From NCBI GenBank assembly GCA_015233155.1, contig JADFYG010000001.1, forward strand, positions 62,001 to 126,000: a stretch of 64,000 nt of DNA. The letters are read 5' to 3'. The position numbers and the translations under genes are program-made. The DNA is from Candidatus Rifleibacteriota bacterium. Lineage in GTDB: Bacteria > Muiribacteriota > Ozemobacteria > Ozemobacterales > Ozemobacteraceae. Below are positions 18,216-27,694 of this stretch, piece by piece (within the stretch, counting starts at the first letter, position 1; every line of letters starts with the position of its first letter). The notes under the pieces are model-generated. The model worked only from the letters and a program-made list of their open reading frames with translations. It did no database searches and was not told where the DNA came from.

Positions 18216-19220
18216 ATGACATCTATCCGCACTGTTTTACGATATTCTCTGACTGCCCTGCTGATATTAGCCATATACCTTCCAGGCGCTGTCTTTGCCC
18301 GCGACTGGACAAAAGATCCGCCTTGGGTGGAAGTCCCTGGTGCACAGCGTGTTGCGGCCATAGGCGACATACATGGAGCATTCACTGAATTTTCCGACTC
18401 ACTCCGCTGCCTTGGAATGGCCGAGCGCAAAAGCGCCGATGGTTTCGAACTCCTCTGGACCGGCGGAAAGGGAGTGCTCGTATTCACGGGAGATTTTACC
18501 GATCGCGGAAAATATTCAAAAGAAGTCTATGATGCGGTAATGAGTCTTGAAAAGCAGGCTGATGCCGCGGGCGGGCGTGTTATTGCGCTTATGGGCAATC
18601 ACGAGATTCTGTTGTTGAATGGTACCGTCGAAAAATGGGCAAACACTCTTTCTTCAGACAAAAAGCAGCTTTATATCAACACTATCGAATCGTTCACCCG
18701 TGGAGGATGCGATTTCCATCAGGCCATTTCACCTCAGGGAACCTACGGTGCCTGGATTCGTCGTCGGCCGCTCTTCGCTATAGTAAACGGCTTTTTCTTC
18801 ATTCACGGTGGTCTCGCGGTGAATAATCCGACTCGTTCAGCGATTGCAGCAGATTTTCGCGACGCAATCGATGCCGAAAAACTGGACTCCGGTATCCTGA
18901 TGGATGAAAAAGGTCCCCTCTGGATTCGCGACTGGTGGGATGATTCAACTCAGGTCGATGCCCGTCTTCAGGCTCTTGGCGCGTCCGGTGTCGTTTTCGG
19001 TCATACGCCTGGCGCCATGGGAATCAAGGGAAATATCAATGCCAAAGACAATCGTCTGGTAGGCATCGACATTGGCATGACTCCCGCCTACGGATACAGC
19101 AAGGGCGGTGGTTTGCTGATCACGACTGAACAGCCAGGAAAACTGGTATTCAAGGCTGTTTATCCTGATCGTCCCGAAACCATCCTCTTCCGGACTACAG
19201 CTTCTGTTTCAGCCCCCTGA
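18216..19220 (+). CDS. Secreted PPP-like metallophosphoesterase (Shewanella-like phosphatase type)
   Basis: 334 residues with an N-terminal signal peptide (residues 1-28, ending GAVFA). The calcineurin-type metal motifs are all present in order: GDIHG (D51, H53), GDFTDRG, GNHE, a later FIHGG and VFGHTP. This set (GDxHG, GDxxDRG, GNHE, HGG, GHT) marks the PPP Ser/Thr phosphatase superfamily and the bacterial Shewanella-like branch; the enzyme uses two metal ions to hydrolyse a phosphate ester in the periplasm or outside. The substrate cannot be read from the sequence. AAGGAG lies 8 bases before the start. Its 142-base upstream region shows no clear promoter. It converges with the GDPD gene, leaving only 8 bases between the stops. 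Confidence 0.8.
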   Translation: MTSIRTVLRYSLTALLILAIYLPGAVFARDWTKDPPWVEVPGAQRVAAIGDIHGAFTEFSDSLRCLGMAERKSADGFELLWTGGKGVLVFTGDFTDRGKYSKEVYDAVMSLEKQADAAGGRVIALMGNHEILLLNGTVEKWANTLSSDKKQLYINTIESFTRGGCDFHQAISPQGTYGAWIRRRPLFAIVNGFFFIHGGLAVNNPTRSAIAADFRDAIDAEKLDSGILMDEKGPLWIRDWWDDSTQVDARLQALGASGVVFGHTPGAMGIKGNINAKDNRLVGIDIGMTPAYGYSKGGGLLITTEQPGKLVFKAVYPDRPETILFRTTASVSAP

Positions 19221-19228
19221 TCAGGCGA

Positions 19229-20359
19229 TCATTCGATATTGTATCGCTTCGGAAGCGGATAACCCCGGGCGGCGAGCATTGAAATCAATCGACCGGGATC
19301 ATCGGTAATGATCCCGTCGACACCCCAATCGATGAGTTTTCCCGTCAGTTTTGAATCGAATGCCGTGCCAAGGTGTTCCGGCCAGGTCCAGACGACGACT
19401 TTCAATCCTAGTTTATGCGCCTCGTCGAGTGCCTCGCGTGTCAATTCTGCGTCTTCCGGTTCCCAGCAAGTTCCACCAAGCTCTTTCACCATGCGCGGAA
19501 TAGAATTGCCGAACTCCTTGACAAGCTTGCCGCCAGTCCAGAGACCGGCATTCTTCGGATCGGGATCAAAAAAGCTCACGGGGCCAGTTGCAATCTCGTT
19601 GTCCCACTCGGTAAGATAAGCCGTTTTTACTAGTGGATCAAGTTTTTGAATAGCATATAAACAGCGCCAATCGAAAGCCTGAATTTCGCACCGTTGCGTA
19701 AGGCCCTCTTCCTTCAGGATTTTGTACAAGGCGGCAGCGATTTCAGTCGGAGAAAACGTCCAGTCAGGATGTTCCGGGTCGGTTTTGATCTCTATCTGAA
19801 ATCCAATCCCGGAAGCATTGGATTTGACCCATCTGATCACTTCCCGTAGACTTGGAATTCGTGTTCCATCGACTTGTATCTGATCTGGAAAATATGCGGC
19901 GTAAGAGCTTTCCGGATTGAGCCGTCCAACATCGTATCGCCCCAACTCTTTTATCGTCATGTTTTTCACGAGGAAAGGCTGCAGAAAACTGTTCAGGTTC
20001 GCATCGGATACGCCTTTTATCAGCGCATTTTTATTCGCGGCGAGAAAAGCGCCATCCGGACCTCGCACAATATCCGGATTAAGCCAGATATCGTGTGTCA
20101 CAACAACCTCTCCGTCCCTGTCCAGGACGACGTCCATATCAACCCAGTCTGTGCCGATGCGTAATCCGGCGGAATAACCCGGAAGGGAATTCTCAGGGGC
20201 AAAACTACGCGCGCCCCGATGCGCATAGACCTCTATCTTTTTTGGGGTCTTGCCCATGGTTTGCGCCTGAACACTTGATTCTGCCGATACTTCATGAAAG
20301 CTGGTCGCGATTGTCAAGACAACTACAGTTATTACAAACGTCAGATAACATCTGCTCAT
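19229..20359 (-). CDS. Exported glycerophosphodiester phosphodiesterase (GDPD family)
   Basis: 376 residues; signal peptide at 1-26 ending VSA. The catalytic core starts with YAHRGARSFAPENS (His, Arg and Glu of the GDPD active site) and continues DMDVVLDRDGEVVVTHD, where the usual metal-binding ExD is here DxD and the second catalytic histidine is in THD. The C-terminal barrel elements EIKTDPEHP and LKVVVWTWPEH also fit. The family hydrolyses glycerophosphodiesters to glycerol 3-phosphate and an alcohol; this exported version would act in the periplasm, like GlpQ. Six bases separate it from the Sel1 gene behind which it lies, so the two probably share a transcript starting near 21100. Confidence 0.83.
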   Translation of the reverse strand: MSRCYLTFVITVVVLTIATSFHEVSAESSVQAQTMGKTPKKIEVYAHRGARSFAPENSLPGYSAGLRIGTDWVDMDVVLDRDGEVVVTHDIWLNPDIVRGPDGAFLAANKNALIKGVSDANLNSFLQPFLVKNMTIKELGRYDVGRLNPESSYAAYFPDQIQVDGTRIPSLREVIRWVKSNASGIGFQIEIKTDPEHPDWTFSPTEIAAALYKILKEEGLTQRCEIQAFDWRCLYAIQKLDPLVKTAYLTEWDNEIATGPVSFFDPDPKNAGLWTGGKLVKEFGNSIPRMVKELGGTCWEPEDAELTREALDEAHKLGLKVVVWTWPEHLGTAFDSKLTGKLIDWGVDGIITDDPGRLISMLAARGYPLPKRYNIE

Positions 20360-20364
20360 AGTAT

Positions 20365-21084
20365 TTATTTTTCAGATCGAGGCTTGTCCTTTACGTCTGT
20401 TGTTGCACCAGCATCGTGCGCCATCAGGCGCCGTATGCGATTATTTCTTTCTTCGACTAAACGTTCTTCGAGTTGATTTCGATCAGTCGGAGTGAGCAAC
20501 ACCGACAATGAAGCCAATGCCTTTCGCGCCTCCGGATACGCGTTCGGCGGAGCAACCTGAATAGTTGGCGAAGCCATAAATAACAGTGCCGCGGCTTCAA
20601 TAATATCCTTATGAACGCCCTTCCCTTCTAAATACAGCAAGCCGAGGTCGATTGCTCCATCCGTCCAACCGGCATCTGCTGAAATGCGCAGCCAATGTAT
20701 CGCTTCAAAATAATTCTTTTGTGTGCCGACACCGTCAAGAAAAAGTTTCCCCAAAAGTGCCTGGGCGGCGGGGAAACCCGCATGTGCCGCTTCGGAAATC
20801 AGACGAAACGCTTCTTTTTCATCGCGACTGGCCCCTTTGTTGCTGAGTATGCCACGGCCAAGGGTATACTTTTCGGCAGGTCCAGAGGTGGATGTAGAAG
20901 AAGAAACAGTCTTTCCGCTTCCCTTATCAGCTCCGGAGCTATGCGCCCCGCTGATATCAATGAGCACGCCGCCATCAGAAGGAGATATCGGTGCTGAGTC
21001 AGCCATGCAGGGGATTTCAACCAGTCCCGTTTGTAACAATGCAAGACCGGCGGCAAATATCATTGAGCGGGCGAAAAAACGCAT
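20365..21084 (-). CDS. Exported Sel1-like repeat protein
   Basis: 239 residues. I place the start at the ATG ending at 21084 because GAGGAG lies 9 bases before it and the resulting N terminus is a signal peptide (MRFFARSMIFAAGLALLQTG, cleavage probably after MADS or earlier); the ORF itself extends 28 codons further upstream without a good ribosome site. Residues about 95-200 carry Sel1-type TPR repeats: EAFRLISEAAHAGFPAAQALLG, FLDGVGTQKN, then AIHWLRISADAGWTDGAIDLG and YLEGKGVHKD. These helical repeats bind proteins, often in the envelope. A serine/threonine-rich stretch separates the signal from the repeats. Partner unknown. Confidence 0.76.
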   Translation of the reverse strand: MRFFARSMIFAAGLALLQTGLVEIPCMADSAPISPSDGGVLIDISGAHSSGADKGSGKTVSSSTSTSGPAEKYTLGRGILSNKGASRDEKEAFRLISEAAHAGFPAAQALLGKLFLDGVGTQKNYFEAIHWLRISADAGWTDGAIDLGLLYLEGKGVHKDIIEAAALLFMASPTIQVAPPNAYPEARKALASLSVLLTPTDRNQLEERLVEERNNRIRRLMAHDAGATTDVKDKPRSEK

Positions 21085-21220
21085 TCTAAATTTCTCCTCG
21101 TCATAGATAAGACACGAAACATCGGCGAACAATCGTCGCCGTTTTCTATATACAAGACATGCGCCCATTGTAACAACGGTTCATTGGAATTCGCAATAGT
21201 GAGAAAAAATGGTACACCCC

Positions 21221-21249
21221 TTGATGGGTAGCGAAAAAATCCGTATACT
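21221..21249 (+). promoter_or_regulatory. Sigma70-type promoter for the gene at 21393
   Basis: TTGATG at 21221-21226 and TATACT at 21244-21249 are separated by exactly 17 bases. The predicted start of transcription near 21256 leaves a leader of about 137 bases, A+T-rich and without a recognised riboswitch. The divergent region 21085-21392 holds nothing else that I can support. Confidence 0.5.
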
Positions 21250-21392
21250 TCCTTTAACTAACTTTACATTTATACATTTTCCGATTTGGCCTTTGAATAC
21301 AATTCATAAATATATAGTTCTAAAATTAAGATCAATGCTGATTCTAGTCTCTACACTTCGGAACAACCAGTAACAGATAGGAGAGATACCAA

Positions 21393-23426
21393 ATGAGAAA
21401 GCCTATCCCCACCCGGATCTTGACCGCCTCTCTCGTGGCCGGCGCTCTTGCGTTGGCTGTCGATGTGGGAGCAGCATCCTCCCCATTCGATGATAAAACA
21501 ACGGTTACAAAACCAAAGACAGCAACGGCAAACAAGGCTCCGGCAACTCCTAAGGGCATTTCTGCGGACGAGTTGCAGGCTGTTCAGCAGGCTGTAGCTT
21601 ACACCAACCAGCTTGCAATTGGCGATTATCGTGGTTTCCTTGTGTCCCAGCCATTCGTTGACGGAAGGATCACCTTCACAGACGGAACCAAGAATTACGA
21701 GCGTTTCGCCTGGTTTAGCTCAATCATTAGTGAGCACTATTGCTATGTAAAGAGCGATAATAGCACTGAAACAACGACGGGCAGTTTCATGACCAAGAAA
21801 AAGACGAAAAATGTTTCCATGAGTATTCAGGGTCGTGGTTTCGTTGTCAAAGCCATCAAGAATCATTACGGCGGCACCCTGATGTCTGAGCCCGCACAGC
21901 CGGTTGCTCCCACAGATCCGGCGCTGAAGCCAATTGTCGATAAAGAATTGGCAAATGAGCAAATCGAAATCAATATTCTGAATCTGGCATTCCAGGTGGA
22001 TGATCTGATTGTTCAGCGCAACAACCTTGGAGTAATGGATATATCTCAAAAGAATAAGATCGACAAGGCTATCAAAGACTTGAAGGAATCAAAGATTCCG
22101 GCGGCCAAGAATAGTCTGGCTGCTAACAATGATGCGATTCGCGCAAAATTCATTGAACTTGCCGATGCCGATGTAGCAAACAAGAACTACGAGCAGGCAA
22201 TCGCATTGATTTCGGCCAGCGGTGTGAAGAGCGATCGGGCAAACCTGGATCTGGCACGTTCTTACCAGGGTTTGGGCCAGTATGACAAGGCTATCGATTC
22301 TTATAAAACTCTGACGAATTCCAGTTCCTACGAAGTCGCATATAACGGCATGGCTGACTGCCAACACCTGAAAGGGGATGACCGTGCCGCTCTGAACTCC
22401 ATATATAATATTACAGATCACTTCACTGGAACTCAAGAAGATCTCAACGCACTTGCGAAGATCGACAAGTGGAAGCTGATGAGCCGAACTTCGGAATTCC
22501 CCGAACTGCCGCAAAAGCTTTCTGATGCTTACGTAGAAAAGTCTATCCTGAATGCAGGAAAGAATAAAACACAAGCCGTGGCTGATTATAAAACTGCCGT
22601 TTCCTCTATTGCAGGCAATGGAAGCAAATCCGCAGCGTCAGCCCAGATCGTGAACGACGCAATTTCAACTCATACAAAGAATCAGCAATGGCTGGATCAA
22701 AGCAAAATGAATGCAGACCAGCGCTTCATGAATGAACGTTCGACTGCACAGGGCAATGTAAATGCATGGGAATCCAGCTATACTAACGCTGTTGCGCAGG
22801 CTCACAGCGATTATAGATATGAACTCTCCCGCAAAAGTCAGGAACTGGATTCAGCCCGCTCGGAACTCGATTATCTGATGAGAAATCCGCCAGCCAGACC
22901 CACTTCTGCTCCGGCGACCGATCCGTATGCCAATAAGCCAAGCTCTTCGAACACAGACCCTTATTCCAGCAAACCAAGTTCTTCGAATACTGACCCATAC
23001 GGCAATTCGGGCAACTCTGGCAACTCGGGGAGTTCGAATACCGATCCATACGGAAATTCGGGCAACTCTGGCAGCTCTAATACCAATCCATACAATAATT
23101 CAGGCTCAACCGGTGGAACCGATCCTTATGCTGACGCAATGACCGATTACAATTCACGCGTCAGCGCAGCCCGTGCTCATATCGATCAGCTCGATAATGA
23201 TTATCGATGGCTCTATGCGAATGAGACCTCTTATGTCAATGACAGAACGAGCAATGAAGCCTCCTCGCTGCAATCGGCCCGTGATGAACTCCGTAGATAT
23301 GATCTTTCTAACAAACAGGCTTATATCAATGCGGATAGCGATGTACAGCAGGCGTCCAGTGCAGAATCGGAAAGCAGAAACCGAGCGAATACCCTTTCCT
23401 CGCTGGCGAAGGGTGCGGGCTACTGA
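21393..23426 (+). CDS. Large exported protein with TPR-like middle and NTDPY/GNSGNSG low-complexity region
   Basis: 677 residues; no family recognised. Signal peptide at 1-28 (MRKPIPTRIL, then ASLVAGALALAVDVGAA). Residues about 230-350 read like TPR helices (NYEQAIALISASGVKSDRAN, LARSYQGLGQYDKAIDSYK). Residues about 490-575 are a low-complexity linker built of repeats around the motif NTDPY, with KPSSS and GNSGNSG spacers. On both sides of it lie long charged helices likely to form coiled coils (WESSYTNAVAQAHSDYRYEL before, YNSRVSAARAHIDQLDNDYR after). AGGAGA precedes the start. It has its own promoter and a strong terminator, so it is probably a single-gene unit and could be abundant. It may be a surface or scaffold protein. 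Confidence 0.7.
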   Translation: MRKPIPTRILTASLVAGALALAVDVGAASSPFDDKTTVTKPKTATANKAPATPKGISADELQAVQQAVAYTNQLAIGDYRGFLVSQPFVDGRITFTDGTKNYERFAWFSSIISEHYCYVKSDNSTETTTGSFMTKKKTKNVSMSIQGRGFVVKAIKNHYGGTLMSEPAQPVAPTDPALKPIVDKELANEQIEINILNLAFQVDDLIVQRNNLGVMDISQKNKIDKAIKDLKESKIPAAKNSLAANNDAIRAKFIELADADVANKNYEQAIALISASGVKSDRANLDLARSYQGLGQYDKAIDSYKTLTNSSSYEVAYNGMADCQHLKGDDRAALNSIYNITDHFTGTQEDLNALAKIDKWKLMSRTSEFPELPQKLSDAYVEKSILNAGKNKTQAVADYKTAVSSIAGNGSKSAASAQIVNDAISTHTKNQQWLDQSKMNADQRFMNERSTAQGNVNAWESSYTNAVAQAHSDYRYELSRKSQELDSARSELDYLMRNPPARPTSAPATDPYANKPSSSNTDPYSSKPSSSNTDPYGNSGNSGNSGSSNTDPYGNSGNSGSSNTNPYNNSGSTGGTDPYADAMTDYNSRVSAARAHIDQLDNDYRWLYANETSYVNDRTSNEASSLQSARDELRRYDLSNKQAYINADSDVQQASSAESESRNRANTLSSLAKGAGY

Positions 23427-23446
23427 CCGTCTCTAATTGACCTCCA

Positions 23447-23477
23447 AACTGGCGGGCCTTGTGGCCCGCCAGTTTTT
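23447..23477 (+). terminator. Rho-independent terminator after the gene at 21393
   Basis: A perfect 12-base stem (AACTGGCGGGCC with its complement) closes a TTGT loop and runs into five T residues. It ends the transcript of the large exported protein 21 bases after its stop codon and insulates the ATPase operon downstream. Confidence 0.88.
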
Positions 23478-23536
23478 GCTGTATGTTCTATACAAAAATG
23501 TGCTAAAATTTGTTAAACTGATGTCTGAAATTTGGG

Positions 23537-23561
23537 CGTAGGGGCACGACGCGCCATGCCC
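23537..23561. repeat. Short palindromic intergenic element (CGTAGGGGCA type)
   Basis: GGGGCA and TGCCC arms with a short centre, beginning CGTAGGGGC. A similar CGTAGGGGC core with different arms occurs at 35607-35628. Such CGTAGGGGCG-type palindromes are scattered in the intergenic regions of many bacteria; whether these two are related by descent cannot be shown here. It lies in the leader of the ATPase operon (23478-23626), where I see no convincing promoter. Confidence 0.35.
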
Positions 23562-23608
23562 GAAGCGGCAAAATTCAATGTGATTTATATAATATAAATG
23601 TTTTTTGA

Positions 23609-25063
<1,455 letters not shown>

Positions 25064-25154
25064 GGGCTGATAGTTGTCAGTCCTGGTGCTTGTACTTTAT
25101 CGTACGCAGTAAAGTTTTTCGATGTCTTTGTTAATAATAGAGGTGTTTCTACAT

Positions 25155-25562
25155 TTGGATACAACAAGTATGCATTTGAAGATCATGCTGCCGGCAAAGA
25201 TTTTTCTGGAGGAGTTTGATGTAATCAGACTCCTTGTTGAAACCACTCGCGGCAATTTCGGCTTTCTTCCGCGTCGCCTGGATTGCGTTTTATCCATAGT
25301 TCCGGGAATTCTGGTATATGAAACAAAAAAGAATGGGGTAAAACATATTGCTGTTGATGAGGGAATAATGGTTAAAACAGGCTTCAATATTTTGATTTCA
25401 GTTAGAAATGCCCTCGGAGGCTATGAACCAGGCGCTCTTCGCAAATCCTATCTGAATGACTTGTCAGTAATCAGAGAACGGGAAAGAGATGTTCGTCTGG
25501 CGATTGCTCATCTTGAGAGCGACTTCATGCGAAGGTTGGTGGAAGTCAGTCAGAAGGAGTGA
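25155..25562 (+). CDS. atpC: N-ATPase epsilon subunit
   Basis: About 135 residues. N-terminal beta sandwich (MHLKIMLPAKIFLEEFDVIR, then VETTRGNFGFLPRRLDCVL) with the GxFGxLPxHxD-like motif of epsilon subunits, here PRRLD, and a C-terminal helical part (LNDLSVIRERERDVRLAIAHL). The start is uncertain: family alignments begin at MHLKI (ATG 25170), a TTG at 25155 is the codon best spaced from the strong AGAGGTG site at 25139-25145, and an ATG at 25122 lacks a ribosome site. Epsilon couples rotation to catalysis and regulates the enzyme. There are 91 bases between it and atpD, an unusual gap in this operon with nothing recognised in it. Confidence 0.85.
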   Translation: MDTTSMHLKIMLPAKIFLEEFDVIRLLVETTRGNFGFLPRRLDCVLSIVPGILVYETKKNGVKHIAVDEGIMVKTGFNILISVRNALGGYEPGALRKSYLNDLSVIRERERDVRLAIAHLESDFMRRLVEVSQKE

Positions 25563-25572
25563 AAGGAAATAC

Positions 25573-25893
25573 ATGAAATCTCGTCGTGTCGAGATGGACT
25601 TTCTCCAAAAAGTGGTGGAAAAGGATACTCGAAAATTAAAGGCCAAAAAAAGAAAAAAGTTCAATGTATGGCATGGATTTGCAATGTGTGGTCGTATCGG
25701 ATGGTCCGTTGTCGTGCCAACTCTTCTTGGCACGGCCCTTGGTGTGATGATGGATTCAAGGTTCCCTGAACAATTTTCCTGGACGTTGATGTTTCTTGTA
25801 CTTGGGGTTGGAATCGGGTGCGTGAGTGCCTGGAGCTGGGTTTCTAAAGAACATAAAAACCTTAGCAACAACAAAAATGATTTTGATGAGTAG
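25573..25893 (+). CDS. atpQ: N-ATPase assembly subunit AtpQ (AtpI/ATPase_gene1 family)
   Basis: 106 residues: a lysine- and arginine-rich N terminus, then two membrane helices (GWSVVVPTLLGTALGVMMD and WTLMFLVLGVGIGCVSAW) joined by DSRFPEQFS. This is the AtpI-like small subunit seen between epsilon and a in N-ATPases. I use the ATG at 25573, preceded by AAAGGA, since the longer ORF overlaps atpC deeply. In standard N-ATPase operons a second small membrane gene, atpR, comes next; here the stop codon is followed almost at once by the a-subunit gene. Confidence 0.78.
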   Translation: MKSRRVEMDFLQKVVEKDTRKLKAKKRKKFNVWHGFAMCGRIGWSVVVPTLLGTALGVMMDSRFPEQFSWTLMFLVLGVGIGCVSAWSWVSKEHKNLSNNKNDFDE

Positions 25894-25940
25894 AGGTGGA
25901 CAATATCCATGAATGCCAGATTGCACCGGAATATGTATAT

Positions 25941-26606
25941 ATGGAAATAACCACCGATCATATCGTCTTCTGGCAACACGGACCTATTGTCCTGAACATG
26001 ACGATAGTCATGACCTGGGGAGTCATGATTCTCCTGGCAACAGTGTCGTGGCTCATCACAAGACATATATCGTCGGATTCAAAGATTCCGCAATGGCAAA
26101 ATTCTCTGGAAATCATAATACAGTATTTGAAAACTCAAATTTCAGAAACCGGACTTGCCCAGCCGGAAAAGTTCATCGGATTTCTTGGAACACTGTTTAT
26201 TTTCATAGCTTTTTCGAACCTGTTAGCCATAATTCCGTATTATGAGCCTCCCACCGGGTCGCTATCAACAACCGGAGCCCTGGCTTTTTGCGTGTTTGTC
26301 GCTGTTCCATTTTTTGGAATATCTGAACGAGGATTATTCGCTTATCTGAAGTCATTCTGCCAGCCGACAATCATGAATCTCCCACTGAACCTCCTGGGAG
26401 AAGTGTCACGCACATTTGCTCTTGCCGTAAGACTGTTTGGAAATATAATGAGTGAAGGCGTTATCGGAGGGATTCTTCTGTCCATTGCCCCATTTTTTTT
26501 CCCTGTTCTGATGCATCTTTTCGGCTTACTTACCGGGCTGGTGCAGGCCTATATCTTTTTCATACTGGCAACGGTATTCATAACAGCAGCTGCTACCGGA
26601 GAATAA
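25941..26606 (+). CDS. atpB: N-ATPase a subunit
   Basis: 221 residues from the ATG at 25941; a GTG at 25896 would add 15 residues, but N-ATPase a subunits normally begin with an MxIT-D-IVFWQ-like sequence, matched here by MEITTDHIVFWQHG. Five to six membrane helices follow. The essential arginine lies in the helix FALAVRLFGNIMSEGVIGG, and the last helix (GLLTGLVQAYIFFILATVFI) contains the conserved QAYIF motif. The subunit forms the two half-channels for Na+ (or H+) beside the c ring. The 27-base gap to atpE contains a good AAAGGAG site for atpE. Confidence 0.9.
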   Translation: MEITTDHIVFWQHGPIVLNMTIVMTWGVMILLATVSWLITRHISSDSKIPQWQNSLEIIIQYLKTQISETGLAQPEKFIGFLGTLFIFIAFSNLLAIIPYYEPPTGSLSTTGALAFCVFVAVPFFGISERGLFAYLKSFCQPTIMNLPLNLLGEVSRTFALAVRLFGNIMSEGVIGGILLSIAPFFFPVLMHLFGLLTGLVQAYIFFILATVFITAAATGE

Positions 26607-26633
26607 TCAGGAATTTGGTTAAAGGAGAACGTC

Positions 26634-26918
26634 ATGACCAGTCTGACTCTTATCGCTGTAATTTCCATTGTTACGGCCGCGGTGACTATAATTATCGGTT
26701 GTATAACTCCTGCAATTGCAGAGTGTTATGCTATTGTAACGGCTCTCAATTCCCTGGCACAACAGCCTGACGAAGCAAGTAATATTACCAGAACCCTTTT
26801 TGTCGGTTTGGCGATGATTGAATCCATGGCAATATACTGTCTGGTAGTTGCGATGGCCATCATTTTTGCAAATCCTTTCTGGAATTATTTTGTGGCAGCG
26901 GCGGCAGCGGCTCATTAA
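26634..26918 (+). CDS. atpE: N-ATPase c subunit with Na+-type ligands
   Basis: 94 residues, a two-helix hairpin with the loop LAQQPDEA. E63-S64 in the second helix (LAMIESMAIYC) is the Glu-Ser pair of Na+-binding c subunits, and E30 in the first helix stands where Ilyobacter c has Gln32. Two carboxylates, one per helix, are a known feature of N-ATPase c subunits. This points to Na+ as the coupling ion. Met61 replaces the usual small residue two positions before Glu63, and Met65 the usual Thr, so the fine structure of the site may differ. AAAGGAG precedes the start; three bases separate it from atpF. Confidence 0.9.
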   Translation: MTSLTLIAVISIVTAAVTIIIGCITPAIAECYAIVTALNSLAQQPDEASNITRTLFVGLAMIESMAIYCLVVAMAIIFANPFWNYFVAAAAAAH

Positions 26919-26920
26919 TC

Positions 26921-27694
26921 ATGCCTTTCAACTGGTTTACCTTTATTGCGCAAATAGTCAATTTCACGATTCTGGTTTGGTTACTGAAGCGCTTCTTGTA
27001 CAAGCCTATTCTTCAGATCATGGAAGAAAGGCAATTGAAAGTCATGACCGAACTCCGGGAGGCAGAGCGTAAAAGGGTTGAAGCAGACGAAGAACGGCAA
27101 AAATATGTGCGACTACAACTGGATTTTGATCGGGTACGAGATGAAAAACTAAATCTGGAAACCAAAGAAGCTCAGGAGCGTCGTGAAAAAGTTATTCAGG
27201 AAGCTGTTCAAGAAATTCAGAGTATGAAAGCTCAATGGAATAAAGAGCTTGAACATGAAAAAGAGCAGCTTCGGAAAAATATCGTGACTATAGCCCGAAA
27301 AGAGGTGTTTGATTTAACCCGCCAAGTCCTCATGGCTCTTTCAGAAAGCAGTCTGGAAGAACTCATATGTAAGGTTTTTTTGCGACGGCTTCAGCATCTT
27401 TCTCTCGAGGAAAATCAGATTGTTTCCAATCTCTGTAATGCTTCGACTGAAAAAATTTATATTAGAAGTTCATTCGATCTTTCTCCTGAAGCTCAGGATC
27501 AAATGCGACATTGCATTGAAAATGAGACAAAAAATAGCGGCCGACTGCTTTTTCAAGTAGTTCCCGAACTTATCTGCGGAGTTGAACTTATCATAGGCAG
27601 CCTGAAAATTTCCTGGAATATTTCAGACTACATTACCTCTCTCGAAGGAAAGATCAGCGGAGTGGTAGATCAAGGAAAAATGGGTGACGCCTGA
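26921..27694 (+). CDS. atpF: N-ATPase b subunit with delta-like C-terminal part
   Basis: 257 residues. One N-terminal membrane helix ([20 protein letters not shown]), then [11 protein letters not shown] and a long charged coiled coil (residues about 35-130) that forms the stator stalk. The last 100 residues ([18 protein letters not shown], then [20 protein letters not shown]) resemble the C-terminal domain of delta/OSCP. N-ATPase operons have no separate atpH, and the b subunit is known to be lengthened in this way, so this gene probably serves both functions. It overlaps atpA by 11 bases. Confidence 0.87.
   Translation: MPFNWFTFIAQIVNFTILVWLLKRFLYKPILQIMEERQLKVMTELREAERKRVEADEERQKYVRLQLDFDRVRDEKLNLETKEAQERREKVIQEAVQEIQSMKAQWNKELEHEKEQLRKNIVTIARKEVFDLTRQVLMALSESSLEELICKVFLRRLQHLSLEENQIVSNLCNASTEKIYIRSSFDLSPEAQDQMRHCIENETKNSGRLLFQVVPELICGVELIIGSLKISWNISDYITSLEGKISGVVDQGKMGDA

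Noticed and set aside
25893-25941. Possible hidden atpR between atpQ and atpB
   Set aside because: Only about 48 bases separate the stop of atpQ from the most likely a-subunit start; there is no room for the roughly 90-residue AtpR, and no second frame here fits it.
25464-26066. 200-codon open frame on the minus strand across atpC, atpQ and atpB
   Set aside because: All three overlapped genes have family motifs in the plus direction and the reverse frame resembles nothing.
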